This document shows, in pieces, positions 1 to 10,286 of a DNA stretch of 64,000 nucleotides (position 1 is its first letter; each line of letters opens with the position of its first letter). The stretch is taken from assembly GCA_003290165.1 (NCBI GenBank), contig QNQO01002054.1:88135-152134 (forward strand), given 5' to 3'. Both the position numbers and the translations under genes were made by a program. This DNA comes from Berberis thunbergii (lineage: Eukaryota > Streptophyta > Magnoliopsida > Ranunculales > Berberidaceae). The notes below the pieces were generated by a model. The model was given only the letters and a program-made list of their open reading frames with translations. It searched no databases and was not told where the DNA came from.

Positions 1-1058
1 AGAACTCGCCTTAGCCGTAGCTTCATGCGCAACCTCGACTTCTCGGCGGATATGGCTCAACTTCTGCCTAAGTCTGTCCCTTTCGGACACCGCCTCTATC
101 AGATGACGCTCAAGGTCTTCCAGACGAGCCCTCTAAGCCTCAGCGGCCACGGTTGACCGATCCAACCGCTTCTCTTTGGTCTACTTCTTGAGCCGCTCAA
201 TTTCATTGAGCGCATCAGAATACATCGTCTGCATATGCGAAAAAACACGCTCAAAGGTGTATACTCTCTCACGAGCTGCCTCAACTTTTGTCCCAGCAAC
301 GGCCACATGGCTCAAATGAGACATACCCATCCTAAGGTACTTTAAGCCTTTATCCATACACCCTTCCAATAAATCCTTCTCTGGTTTTGGAGCATATCCA
401 TCAGCTAGCTGTGACGCTTGCTTATATGCTTCCTCGAAGCATACTCTATGTCCACCTCTTGGTGTCAGACCTGTGAACTCAGCTTCACCAAAAATTCGTT
501 GCAAATAGGCTTATCCGTGCACCCGAATGAAGTTTTCCCTGATTGGGAACTATGCCGGCACCGCCCTTCATAGTCGCCACCGTCCTCAAGCTCTCCTCCA
601 TGACCTTTCCCTTGTCAACAGCAACAACCCCTTTTGTGCGAGATAACTCAATGGGATCCAGACGGAGAGAAGGCAGCGAAGTATCCAAAGGACCCTCCAA
701 CACCTCTAGCTGAGGCCTAGAGCGAGATGGTGAGCAATGCATACTGCAAGAGACACGACCGGTACCGCGACCACTATCAGGCGAAGCAACTATGGGCCAA
801 TTAGATTTTACCACCTCAGGCAAATCTTCACAAGAGCCTTTTGCCGGAGCGGCCCCATGCGAATCAGCACCAGTAAAAGCTGTCATTGCAACCCTCACCA
901 GACGGTCATTTAGAGCCTCGACTTGCGCATCACTAAGGTTCAACGTGCCTACAACTCCTGCCAATCGCAAATAATCCTTCTCCAAGTCGGAAATATCAGT
1001 CTCCGCCTCAACAGGCCTAGCAGACTCGCACTTCCCTTCATCGGAGTGGGTCATGCCC
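1..1058 (-). pseudogene. gag-like retrotransposon protein, C-terminal part (runs off window)
   Basis: Minus-strand coding remnant that continues beyond the left edge. One frame runs from about 1054 to 485 and a second from about 500 to the edge, so there is one frameshift near 490-505. The second frame is Glu/Arg/Leu-rich and coiled-coil-like (ERVYTFERVFSHMQ, then LEDLERHLIEAVSERDRLRQ) and is crossed by TAG stops near 181 and 134, after which the same frame continues. This is the layout of the gag-like protein of plant gypsy/Tat-type elements: an N-terminal globular part, a charged linker, then a coiled coil. The N-terminal part of the same gene lies at 2510-3441, separated by the inserted element at 1059-2509. 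Family level is inferred from texture; no zinc knuckle is visible. Confidence 0.55.
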
Positions 1059-2509
1059 TAGGGATGGCAACAGGGCGAATTTGGGCAAATCCATCCCCGC
1101 CCTGCCAAGGATTGCGGATCCCCGAATCCGCTCCATATAACCGTTTATTCATTTTTTTAAAAACCATACCCGATCCGCACGAATTGGCGGATATCCGCCC
1201 CGCCCGTTTAACCGTAAAAATATTTAAAAAAAAACATAATTTCTTCTTTAAAAAAATTAATCAAAGATAAAACATCAGAATACAATCAACAAATCCATTC
1301 ACAATCGTCAAACTTTGCCTCATCAAAATACAATCAACAAATCCATTCTAGTAGTCCATTTGGTTGCATGTTTGGCTGATGAGATCAGTTGTTGTGGAGT
1401 TGGTTGTGTGAAGGCAAAACTAAGCAAACAGATATGAAAAGATACGAGTTGTTGCTATGGCGACTCACAAAATCAACCCAAATTTCACCCCAAATCCACT
1501 TCGAAAAGGAAAAATATCAAGTATTCAACCCCAAATTCACGTTGCCATCTACAATTAATCAACCCAAGTTCTTTTTTTTCCTCTCCTCCACGTTGTCATT
1601 ACTCCAATAAACACCATGCGCGACAGTTCCTGGCGAGCATGCCTACATCTGCGTCAACGAACCAGCCGTAGGATTTGATAGCCCGTCTGAGATCCGGTGA
1701 AGGCGAAGTGAAGCTGAAAGCCCTAAGAGAGGTGAATAACCAATTTATCAACAGGACGAAGAAGTTTTCTTTCATCAAGCTTGGAACGATGGCGAAAGTG
1801 GTGGCGTTCCTTTCCTCCGCCGCAAATTCGAGTGACAATTGGTCGAGCGCTTGCAATAAAATAGAGAAGCAGATCCGAGAGAAGGGAGAGAGAAGCAGGG
1901 AAAAAAAACTTCCAAATATGGCAGATTCGAGATCTGAGAGTGAGAACTGAGAATGGCAATGTAACTGGCCAGATCTTTCTTCAGTGGGGAAAAAGAAGAA
2001 GAAGAGTGGAAGAATCAGAAGAGGGGAAGAAGAAGAAGACGAAAAGAAGATCTTTCTTCAGATCTGGCCAGATCTTTCTTCAGTGGAGAAGAAGAAGAAG
2101 AGGGGAAGGAGAAGAAGACGAAAAGAAGAGGGAGGTGAAGAGGGAGATGGAGAGGGAAGATAGGCGAAATGAGAGAGCAGAGAGGAGGTTGAGATCGCAT
2201 ATAGAGCAAAGATGAGGCTGAGATCTGTGTGTGAAAATTGTTTAGGGTTAGGGTTTTGTTAATGGCTTAAGGTTATTTTAGTAAAATATTTATATAAAGG
2301 GATATCTGTGGGGCAGATATGGCCAAATCCGTATCCGCCCCGAATAAGAAACGGATACAGTTTGGATATCCGTATCCGCTTCGAATAAGAAACGGATACA
2401 GTTTGGATATCCGTATCCGCTCCAATATCCATATAGCATTAACCAAATCCGCTCGAAACGGGGCGAGTGGGGCGGATATACGTGAAAATTCACCCCACTG
2501 CCATCCTTA
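1059..2509. mobile_element. hAT-like non-autonomous element, copy 1
   Basis: The ends are imperfect inverted repeats: TAGGGATGGCAACAGGGCG at the left and, read inward from the right, TAAGGATGGCAGTGGGGTG. Subterminal regions repeat GGATATCCGTATCCGC-like motifs on both sides. The same ends occur in the element at 8935-9898, which has a perfect 8-bp target duplication, so this copy belongs to the same hAT-type family. I could not find a matching target duplication here (TCATGCCC left, AATGACGA right), so the flanks have changed or the ends are slightly different. It splits the gag-like gene between 2510 and 1058. No transposase; the middle holds a purine-rich GAAGAAGA stretch (about 1990-2130). 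Confidence 0.7.
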
Positions 2510-3441
2510 AATGACGACCCAATTCTAACACGAAACCTCTTCCTCACAAAGGAGGCAAGAGTTTCAGACGGCTCCTCTGCTTCAGACAGAACATGAGCTT
2601 TGGCCCCAGTAGTCTTCTTCTTCCTGCAAGGGGCCCCATCTTCCAACTTAATGCGCAACTCTCGATAAAGAGTGGGGGCGACGTGCCAGTTGTCCCATAG
2701 CCCACTACGGATGAAGTTGGAAACCCTTATGACATCAACTGCCTTTTCTTTTTGGCAGGACGCAGAACTTCTCCATGGTGTTTTGCTCCTCTAAGGTAAG
2801 AGGAGTAGTGGGAAACCTTCATGCAGAAAAATGCAAACGATGGTTAATCGACCCACTATCAAACACATCAAAGTCACAAGAAAATAAATGAACTTACGAA
2901 GCGGCCTGAACACTCGCTCGAGCGGATGTCCTTTGCATTGAAAGTACTTCGAATCCTCAGGGACCAAGAAGCAGTACTTCTGCTAGAACTTGAAATCATT
3001 AGGCAACTTAACGAAGCAATTCAGAGACTTCATCTTACAAATAACATTACTCTTTAATCGAGGAGAGGTTAGCAACTGAATCACCCACGGAGTCACACTA
3101 ACGTCGACCTTCTTAGCACTGAGCAGAATCACGAGGATGATCCTATATCCACTGGGCCTCAACTGAGCCGGAGGAGTCCCTAAAAAGTCCAAGAACTCCT
3201 AGATCACTTCCAGAACTGGAAAATGCACTCCATTTTGTAGCATTTTGCGGTGCAAACAGATAAAACTAGCCGGAGGTGACATTGGCGTTTGGTTGCCCGT
3301 CAGGAGATACAACGACAGGTCCTCAGGGACCCCAAACTTCGTACGGATTTCTGCAAGACAAGGTTCGGACAACAACCTATCTTCGAAAAACTTCAGGCCC
3401 TCGGCCAAGACAGCGTCATCAAGAAGGTTTTCTTGAGCCAT
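2510..3441 (-). pseudogene. gag-like retrotransposon protein, N-terminal part
   Basis: Starts at an ATG at 3441 (MAQENLLDDAVLAEGLKFF). The frame has TAG stops at 3199-3201 and near 2980, but reads through each into sequence typical of plant gypsy-type gag N-termini: EIRTKFGVPEDL, then EFLDFLGTPPAQLRPSGYR, then QKYCFLVPEDSKYFQ. A likely donor site (gtaag) lies near 2896 and coding texture resumes near 2800 on the other side of a short intron. The gene continues leftward to 2512 (SETLASFVRKRFRVRIGSSF), is interrupted by the hAT-like element and resumes at 1054. Decayed; no function expected. An alternative label is generic plant transposon gag-like protein. Confidence 0.6.
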
Positions 3442-3604
3442 GAAGAAGATTAACAATATTTTATTATTAGAGCAATGGCTTTGAAAGCAAGGAAAGTAGA
3501 AGAATCAAATTCTACACAGCGGATGACCTAAATAAAGGTTGGTTTTCCGCTGAACCAACGCAAGTTCAATTAATGCATTCTGTGGCTCAAGCAACGATTC
3601 AGAC

Positions 3605-4190
3605 TCAATCATCATGAGCGATGCATCCCTTCAAGAGATGACTTGGCAAACCGATGTGACGACCCACTAACTCAGGGGGAGTAGTTGATGATACATAAAA
3701 ACGATCACACCCCGAAGCCGTACACGTGTCATGATGATCTCGAGGAATTACAGCTTCAAGCATCAACCCAATACTGAACGGGCCCAAGCGATTCTAAGCC
3801 CACCCAACTTCGGGAACTCTCACAACATGCTAGGCCCACACGTCTCACAACTATCATCAATACCCGTAAGCCTTCTTTAGGCAAGTATCTCAAGGATCAG
3901 CTTCGGACAGGCAACTACAGTTGCCCTCTGCTTCCAACTAGGAAGTAAACACCAGAGTATCTTCCACACAAGAAAACTCCTTCTACGGATTGCTCTTGGA
4001 TTGGGAACTATCCCCCGCATATCTAGGGTAACAGAGCTAACATGGAACTTCCTTCCTACAACACGACTCCTAATTAGGGCATGATCTCCATGAAGATCTC
4101 CTTCTTAAATTACGCCTACGATGGCCTGGTTACAAACTACTCTACTTGGATCTCTTCCTTGAATCCTTCTCCGCCATTGCCTGAAAAGAC
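3605..4190 (+). mobile_element. LTR retrotransposon 3' end: polypurine tract plus LTR remnant
   Basis: A purine-rich tract (CAGGGGGAGTAGT, about 3673-3685) is followed directly by TGATGATACAT, the arrangement of a polypurine tract abutting a 3' LTR on the plus strand. The LTR part contains a block (gatcac...gtacacgtg) shared with the sequence starting at 18399. The right end of the LTR is not clear; I place it near 4190. It is head-to-head with the gag-like gene, so it belongs to a different element. Confidence 0.5.
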
Positions 4191-4267
4191 AAAGACAAGA
4201 GTTGTTGACGAGATGAAATTTTCTTGCGCTTGTTGAAGACAATAGTTTTCTTGCGCTTGTTGACGAG

Positions 4268-4926
4268 ATGAAATTTTTTGATTGCGTAAAAATTCTTGAT
4301 CAAATGATTATCTCACACTCACACTCGAATATTACTCCATTGTTTTGGAAGCTAAACGAAGGTACAGAGTTGTTAAATATGTTTTTTACCTTATACTATG
4401 ATGCGTGCACTCCGGAGCCACGGGAGGAAGCAACCATTGACGTTGTTCGAGACAAAATTCGAGTATTGGAACATCGTGGATTGGTTCTTCAAAGAATTTC
4501 AAGGACGCAAATGGAAGGTTTGTATCTCGATATTTTGAAAATTATATGGCATAAGGATAACAATGACAAAAACTGGTATTCATTGAAGATTCACGTTGTC
4601 ATAGGGTTTAACGAGTTGATAGAGGGGGCAATCCTAATGTCAAACTTTTCTCGTTGAGCATTTTGGAGAAAGTCCACGAGGAAGAAAGCATCACAAGCTA
4701 TGTGGCCGGAATTTTGACTCATCTAAACATGGATCTTGGGGTTATTCAAACAATAGAACATGGCTATGTTATGATTTTTGTGGCACCTCAAGAAGAAGTG
4801 CCTCGGTTTCTAGGAAGTATAGATTTGCTAATTCTGAGAGAAGCAGAACAGGACCGACCTCCACATCCCTGGTATGGTGACAAGCCATGTCAGTGTGACC
4901 TCTATACCAAATCAACAATACCATGA
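4268..4926 (+). pseudogene. Unrecognised protein, two overlapping frames (probable frameshift)
   Basis: One frame starts at 4268 (MKFFDCVKILDQMI) and ends at 4657; a second opens upstream and runs to 4926, with in-frame sequence SILEKVHEEESITSYVAGIL and ending PPHPWYGDKPCQCDLY. They overlap by a few bases and read as one protein broken by a single-base change near 4640. Together about 215 residues, without signal peptide, membrane segment or motif that I can name. It sits between LTR fragments, so it may be an internal part of a retroelement or a trapped gene piece. I do not recognise the family. Confidence 0.35.
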
Positions 4927-5097
4927 TCTGTGGAATGCATCACTACATGTGCACGTAAGTTCTCAATTTTTTTTATAGTATTTTCATTGTTATTGTTATT
5001 GTCAAATTGTTTATCTAGAGATTATTGTTTAGTGACAGAAAACCCTAACAAGTAACTTCAGTCTAGCTCCATAATCTTTGAAGATTTTGCTTTGAAT

Positions 5098-5217
5098 CTA
5101 TCACGACCCGATCCACATGATACAATATTATCTGCTCTGGACCCAACCTAACTACCCGCATGGCTTTAAAACTCATTGTGTCATGTGGATCGGGTCGTGA
5201 TAGTTTGGTATCAGAGC
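5098..5217 (+). mobile_element. LTR 3' end with palindrome and tRNA-iMet primer-binding site
   Basis: TGGTATCAGAGC at 5206-5217 is the usual primer-binding site complementary to the 3' end of initiator tRNA-Met. The sequence just before it (5098-5203) is an LTR end built as an inverted repeat: arms 5098-5126 and 5175-5203, 29 bp with one mismatch, ending in GGATCGGGTCGTGATAG. The centre (about 5115-5175) is the reverse complement of the LTR end at 12170-12266. It could be the 5' LTR of the same element whose polypurine tract and 3' LTR lie at 11986-12266, with other elements nested between. Confidence 0.65.
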
Positions 5218-5359
5218 ATTTGGTTAGCCTAGGCTGGAGTAGAGTCTAGGTGATCCTTGGAATGTGGATATGGGTGAGTAAGAGTGTAAATGTCTAGAGA
5301 TAAAGTGAAAAGGGTGGACCTTGAACTTTTAGTATTGTTTCTTTTTCTTCATGAATTTC

Positions 5360-6023
5360 GTGATGAGATTCTTTTGACCTATGTATTCAGGGCTAATCGT
5401 AACTTATTTTAATGTAGTGTTTTGTTATCCTGAATCTTTAGTTGACCCTTTTAGAGAATCTCAAGACGAGATTCCTTTTGAGTTGTATATATTATAGCAT
5501 CCCGTATTTTTAATATTTATTAAATTTTATAATATATCTTTGTGTGATTGTTTTTATGAAGTTATGGGCATATGCAAGAGCTATTTGTTTGTCCATGTGA
5601 TGTGTGGTTTGTTTCTTAAAGAGGATTGACATAAAAATATTATTGAATGATTTATTATTTGGACTCTAGTGTTGTTTTATTCGGTAAGTTGTTGACTTAC
5701 TATAGAATTAATTTCCTAGTTACCCTCTCTACCGAATCTCGAGACAAGATTATTTTTTACTTTTCATTGACCTTAATAATATTTTTGTACATAGTGTTCC
5801 AATTTATTATTTTTAATTTCTTGTTAAAATAATATAGGTATATACATGTAGTAGCCTCGTCTGTATGCATATCTGGTGTTTTGCTTTGTTTGATGTGAAA
5901 TTTTTCTATGAGTATAAAATCCAAGTAATTTTCATCTGAAAATTTATTTTAAAATCTCATTTCGTTTGCCAAGTCATTTTTAATTCTGAATCTCGGGACG
6001 AGATTATTTTAAGATGTGTATAT
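5360..6023 (+). repeat. Retroelement debris with four GACGAGATT-type motifs
   Basis: Variants of GAATCTCGGGACGAGATT followed by a T-run occur near 5360, 5457, 5737 and 5990. In gypsy-type elements such a motif lies at the end of the pol gene just before the polypurine tract, and the last copy here precedes the LTR start at 6024. No open coding frame survives between them; AT-rich. Confidence 0.4.
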
Positions 6024-6540
6024 TGTAATACCCGCCAAATTACTTGCCAATATAATGTTATTATTTTAGTAATTAGTAATATTTATTTATTGATAAGATT
6101 ATTAATTGGTAATCTTTACAAATATTTATATACTTTATGATATGAATTTGGGACTTAGGTTTAGGTTGGTGGTGGGTAAAAAAGGAGTGATGGTTGTGTT
6201 TAGCTAAAACTAGTGAAACCCTAATTAAAACTCATTTAAAAGAAACCTAGCCTCCTTCTCTCTTTGATACACACATAGAAGAAAAAGAAAAAGAAAAACC
6301 TCCGTAAAAAAAATGAGGCGATAGAGGAAGAATTCTTGCTCCAACTTTAGGATTTTTGCAAAAACGGTGAGTGAAACTCTATTGACATTTACTTCATTTG
6401 TTTTGGCCTCTTTCTATTTAATATTGAAGAGTTTGTTGAACCTTTATGTATAATACTAGTTTTGTTTTCACTGTTGAGGAAGAAACTTTTAAGCAATTAC
6501 TCCTTTTGAAGCAACCTAGGTGGTATTCCCAGGGATGAAC
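6024..6540 (+). mobile_element. Long LTR, left segment (interrupted by gypsy insertion)
   Basis: Begins TGTAATACCC, as does the solo LTR at 14115, and is preceded by a degenerate pol end and purine-rich stretch, as expected for a 3' LTR. It is cut by the gypsy element starting at 6541; the right segment resumes at about 10287 and ends GGGGCGTGACA at 11930. The five bases flanking each outer end (TATAT, TAATT) do not match, consistent with a 3' LTR rather than a solo LTR. Confidence 0.5.
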
Positions 6541-6833
6541 TGTTAGGATGCCAATCCTATTTAGTATTTACTTGAGATTAGAATGTCTTAGTTAGAACAA
6601 TATTCTATTTTAGGGAATATTAGCTTGCTTTGAATTAGGAGTTATTGTTTGATTAGAATTAGGTTTGAATTCAATTAGGAAATATTATTTTTGCTTTCAG
6701 TTATAAATATATATGATGTAGTAGAGTTTAGGCAAACAATACAAGTTTTTATTTTAGTTTATTGGTGGCTGATCCCCAATCAAAGGATCTAGGTGGTTTG
6801 ATCTCCAATCAAAAGGTCAAGGTCTCTATTATC

Positions 6834-6845
6834 TGGTATCAGAGC
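6834..6845 (+). promoter_or_regulatory. tRNA-iMet primer-binding site of the gypsy element
   Basis: TGGTATCAGAGC is an exact match to the common plant primer-binding site complementary to the 3' end of initiator tRNA-Met. It marks the end of the 5' LTR. Confidence 0.8.
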
Positions 6846-7260
6846 ATCATCGATTCTAAGCCAATTTTTTTTCCTGTTACTTTGTTCTTCCTCATGCATC
6901 ACCAACAACTCCATAACAACCACCCTTCAACGCACCGCCAACAGTTCCCTCCCCACAACAACAACAACCACTTCATCGCAATTACCTTCACCGCAACAGT
7001 TCCCTACCTTCATCACAATCACCTTCATCGCAATAGTTCCCTTCCTTCATCGTAATTACAAACACCTTCAACAACACCGTTTCCTTACCTTCCCACCTCA
7101 CAGGTCTTAATCCACTAGCAAAAATGCGTGGAGAAAAGAAGGAGTTTCTGATATTAACTCCTTTGGTTATTCACACCACATAATATTGTTTGGTGACCCT
7201 AGTCCGTACCTTAATTTTCTTTCAGATATTCACACCACACCAACAACCCTCCTCTTTATA

Positions 7261-8712
7261 ATGACTGTTGCTGAATTACAAGAGAAAGTCGATGAGCTTA
7301 CTGCTCAATTTGCCGGGATCTCATCCCACCTCCACACATTTGAGACCACTAATGCCACTATTCTAGAGGCATTAAGGAATCTCCAGCCATATCGCCTGGC
7401 ACCATACGTTCAACCGGAACAACAACGACCAATTATTCCTATTTCTGGCAAGGGCCTCCGTATTAATTTACCCCATTTCGATGGAATTGATCCGTACGGT
7501 TGGTTATTTTAGGCCGAGCAGTACCATGAACTCAACGACCTTTCCAACGAACAGATGTTTCCCATTGCCTCTATTCACCTTCAGGGTGATGCCAACTCTT
7601 GGTACCGATGGATTCGCCAATCACTGGGCACATTAACTTGGCAACAGTTTTCGAAAGCTCTTTGCTCTCGCTTTGGCTCTCGCGAATATATCGATCCGTG
7701 TAATTCTCTTTCCAAGTTAGTACAATGAGGCACAGTTCACTCATTTATTATTGAGATCGAGAAGCTCTCTAATTTGGTGCCAGGTTTGTCTAAATCTCAT
7801 CAAATTAACACTTTTATATCTGGTTTGCGTGTTGATATTCAAGCAGGGGTTAGGATGCTACACCCTATCAGTATTACACATGCTTTCAATTTTGCTTTAT
7901 GTCAAGAAGATGCCATTAATGATACTCGATCTAAAGGGTATGTCCGAAATTTTACTAACTCTGTGACTGCTGCAAATTCTTCAAAGCCTATTACTAGTAT
8001 ACCACCAGGTGTTAAACGTCTGTCATGGGCTGAACAACAAGAACGTCGTGCTAAAGGACTTTGCTTTAACTGCGATGAAGTATATAAGCGTGGCCATCGT
8101 TGTTCTCAACTCCACGTTTTGCTCTTCGAGGGTAATGAGGAAAAAGAAGACAATTCTGATGTTGAGCCTCTTATTCCGGATCATACTTTATCTGAACCTC
8201 CTCTAGAGATTTCTCTTCATGCTCTTCTCGGGTCCCCACGGCCTGAAACCATGCGTATCACTGGACAATTAAAACACAAGACTGTCACTGTCCTTGTTGA
8301 CTTTGGTTCAACTCATAATTTTTTGCAACCGTCTTTTGCTAAACAATGTGGGTTTCCAATCCACAAAGATGGTGTTTTATGCGTCATGATTGCAGATGGT
8401 GGCCAATTACATAGTCCAGGCTCTTGTCGGGATGTTTCCCTTAAATTACAGGATTATGAGTTCTACGACCACTTCTTCCTTCTGGGTATAACTAGATGTG
8501 ATGTGGTTCTAGGTGCTGAATGGCTTCGCTCTTTGGGTGTTACTACTTGGGACTTTTCCAAGCTGATTATGACCTTCTCGGTGGCAAATCGTACTTATAC
8601 ATTAATTGGCGACAATGCTCCTATGGTCATGTTCATGGATGGTACCCCCGGTCCATCGTTCTTTACGACAGAAACGTCACGACATTCTTTTACAATTAAC
8701 TCAGGAAGTTGA
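7261..8712 (+). pseudogene. gypsy gag-protease region
   Basis: Starts MTVAELQEKVDEL at 7261, with a coiled-coil N-terminus and the gag core FDGIDPYGWLF...AEQYHELNDL interrupted by TAG at 7510-7512. A second stop (TGA near 7727) follows. From 7774 to 8712 the frame is open: gag end, a zinc knuckle CFNCDEVYKRGHRC near 8060, then a retroviral-type aspartic protease (LVDFGSTHNFLQ, about 8292-8330). The protease active-site triad reads Asp-Phe-Gly instead of Asp-Ser/Thr-Gly, which should inactivate it. Decayed element gene. Confidence 0.75.
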
Positions 8713-10267
8713 CCTGAGTGCTTCCATTCCAGCTGTCATTCAGCCACTTATCCCTGAATTTTCGGATGTCTTTGGCAATCCCAACACCCTTCCCCCACCT
8801 GAGCACATGATCACCATATTTCGATTTTACCAGATGTTTCTCCAGTAAATGTTCGGCCATATCGTTATCCTCACTTTCAAAAGGCCGAAAATTGATAAAG
8901 GTTTGTTTGAATTGAAGGTTGCAGGCCTTATTCGCAGGGATGGCAACGGGGCAGATTTGAGCAAATCCATCCTCGATCCGTCAAGAATAATGGATCCTCA
9001 AATCCGCCCCGCCAATCCGTTTATAAATTTATTTAAAAAGGCCTCCGCCCCTCACGGATTGACGGATATCCGCCCCTCACGGATTGACGGATATCCGCCC
9101 CGCCCAAAATATCCGTTAAACAATTACATTCATTCATACAGTAAAAAAAGATCATTTATAAATAAAAATTTACAAAAAACCATACAATAAATAAAAAAAA
9201 AATCGATCTAAAGGTCAGATCTGAGATCTATCTAAAATAATTACAACAAATTACAAAAAAAAATCGATCTAAAGTTTAGATCTCTGATCTGAGGTCTAAA
9301 AAAAATTAAACAAATTACACAAAAAATTAGATCTAAAATCTACAAAAAAATTACAACAAATTACAAAAAAACATTCGATCTAAAAAAATATGATCAGATC
9401 TTTGATATGATTTTTGAGATCTTAGATCTGATCTCAAATGGGGAAAGGAAGGCGGATATGGAGGTGGGAAGCTTCGATTTTGACTGAGAATCTGATCTTG
9501 GGTGTGAGAGGCGAAACCCTTGGCTGTGAGAGGCTTCGACCTTCGTCTTCGAGTGAGGATCTGTGTGTGAGAGGGAAAGGCTCTGGTTTGTGGGAGGGGA
9601 TATCTCTCTGTGAGACGGGAGGGAGAGGCGGTGTGAGGGAGGGAGGGAGAGAGATCGATCTCTCTGTGGGATGGAGGGAGGGGCAGTGTGAGGGAGCGAA
9701 TGTGTGTGAGTGAAAGGGTTAATCCCTTTATATAACTGAAGGATATTTTTGTAAATTTACCGATTAAACGGATATTCGTGGGGGCGGATATGGCCAAATC
9801 TGTATCCGCCCCGATTAATAAACGGATACAGATCAAAAATCTGTATCCGCCCCAAAATCCAAGGACCCTTTACCAAATCCGCCCCACTGCCATCCCTACT
9901 TATTCGAACCAGTACCAGCCCTTATTCTTCACCGGTTCTCTTGGTTAAAAAGAAGGATGGTTATTGGCACATGTGTGTTGACTATCTAGCCCTTAATAAA
10001 ATCACTATTAAAAACTGCTTTCCAATTCCGATTGTGGATGAATTATTGGACGAACTGCACGACGCATCGGTGTTTTCTAAGCTCGATTTACGCTCAGGTT
10101 ATCACCAAATTCGGATTCATGAACTGGATATTTCCAAGACGGCTTTTCGCACACATGATGGTCACTATGAGTTTTTGCTTATGCCCTTCGGATTGAGCAA
10201 TGCCCCAGCCACTTTTCAAAGTTTGATGAATGACATTTTTCGTCCTCACTTGCGTAACTTCTTACCT
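8704..10267 (+). pseudogene. gypsy reverse transcriptase, split and truncated
   Basis: Left piece 8704-8934 reads SASIPAVIQPLIPEFSDVF and, after frame changes, ends at AGLIR. After the inserted element, 9899-10260 reads on as [18 protein letters not shown], then [20 protein letters not shown] and [15 protein letters not shown], which contains the first catalytic Asp, then [16 protein letters not shown]. The YxDD-type catalytic pair, thumb, RNase H and integrase are absent. The two pieces join in register once one copy of the 8-bp duplication is discounted. Confidence 0.85.
8935..9898. mobile_element. hAT-type non-autonomous element, copy 2, with 8-bp target duplication
   Basis: Left end CAGGGATGGCAACGGGGC; right end, read inward, TAGGGATGGCAGTGGGGC. 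It is flanked by a perfect 8-bp direct repeat CTTATTCG (8927-8934 and 9899-9906), the duplication size of hAT elements. The 964-bp body has subterminal GGATATCCG-type repeats and no transposase frame. It lies inside the RT coding region of the gypsy element, so it inserted after that element. Confidence 0.9.
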
Positions 10268-10270
10268 ACA

Positions 10271-10286
10271 CCCCCCCCCCCCCCCC
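10271..10286. repeat. C16 homopolymer at gypsy truncation point
   Basis: Sixteen C in a row right where RT homology stops. It may mark a deletion or recombination junction, or an assembly gap edge. Confidence 0.9.

Larger units (their letters stand above)
6541..10267 (+). mobile_element. Ty3/gypsy retrotransposon, 5' LTR to mid-RT, truncated
   Basis: The LTR starts TGTTAGGATGCC at 6541 and ends just before the primer-binding site TGGTATCAGAGC at 6834-6845; at about 290 bp it is short. Gag, a zinc knuckle, protease and RT follow in gypsy order. RT homology stops near 10260, immediately before a C-run at 10271-10286, so RNase H, integrase and the 3' LTR are missing. A hAT-type element is inserted in RT at 8935-9898. 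Small LTRs and the gag texture resemble Reina-like chromoviruses, but no chromodomain remains, so the lineage is a guess. Confidence 0.75.

Noticed and set aside
2015..2215. Glu/Lys/Arg-rich frame
   Set aside because: GAAGAAGA purine repeat.
2290..2510. Protein frame running from the gag-like gene into the hAT-like element
   Set aside because: The last part is the element's GGATATCCGTATCC repeat translated by chance.
9351..9836. 161-codon minus-strand frame
   Set aside because: Entirely inside the hAT-type element; Ser/Pro/Leu repeats without transposase motifs.
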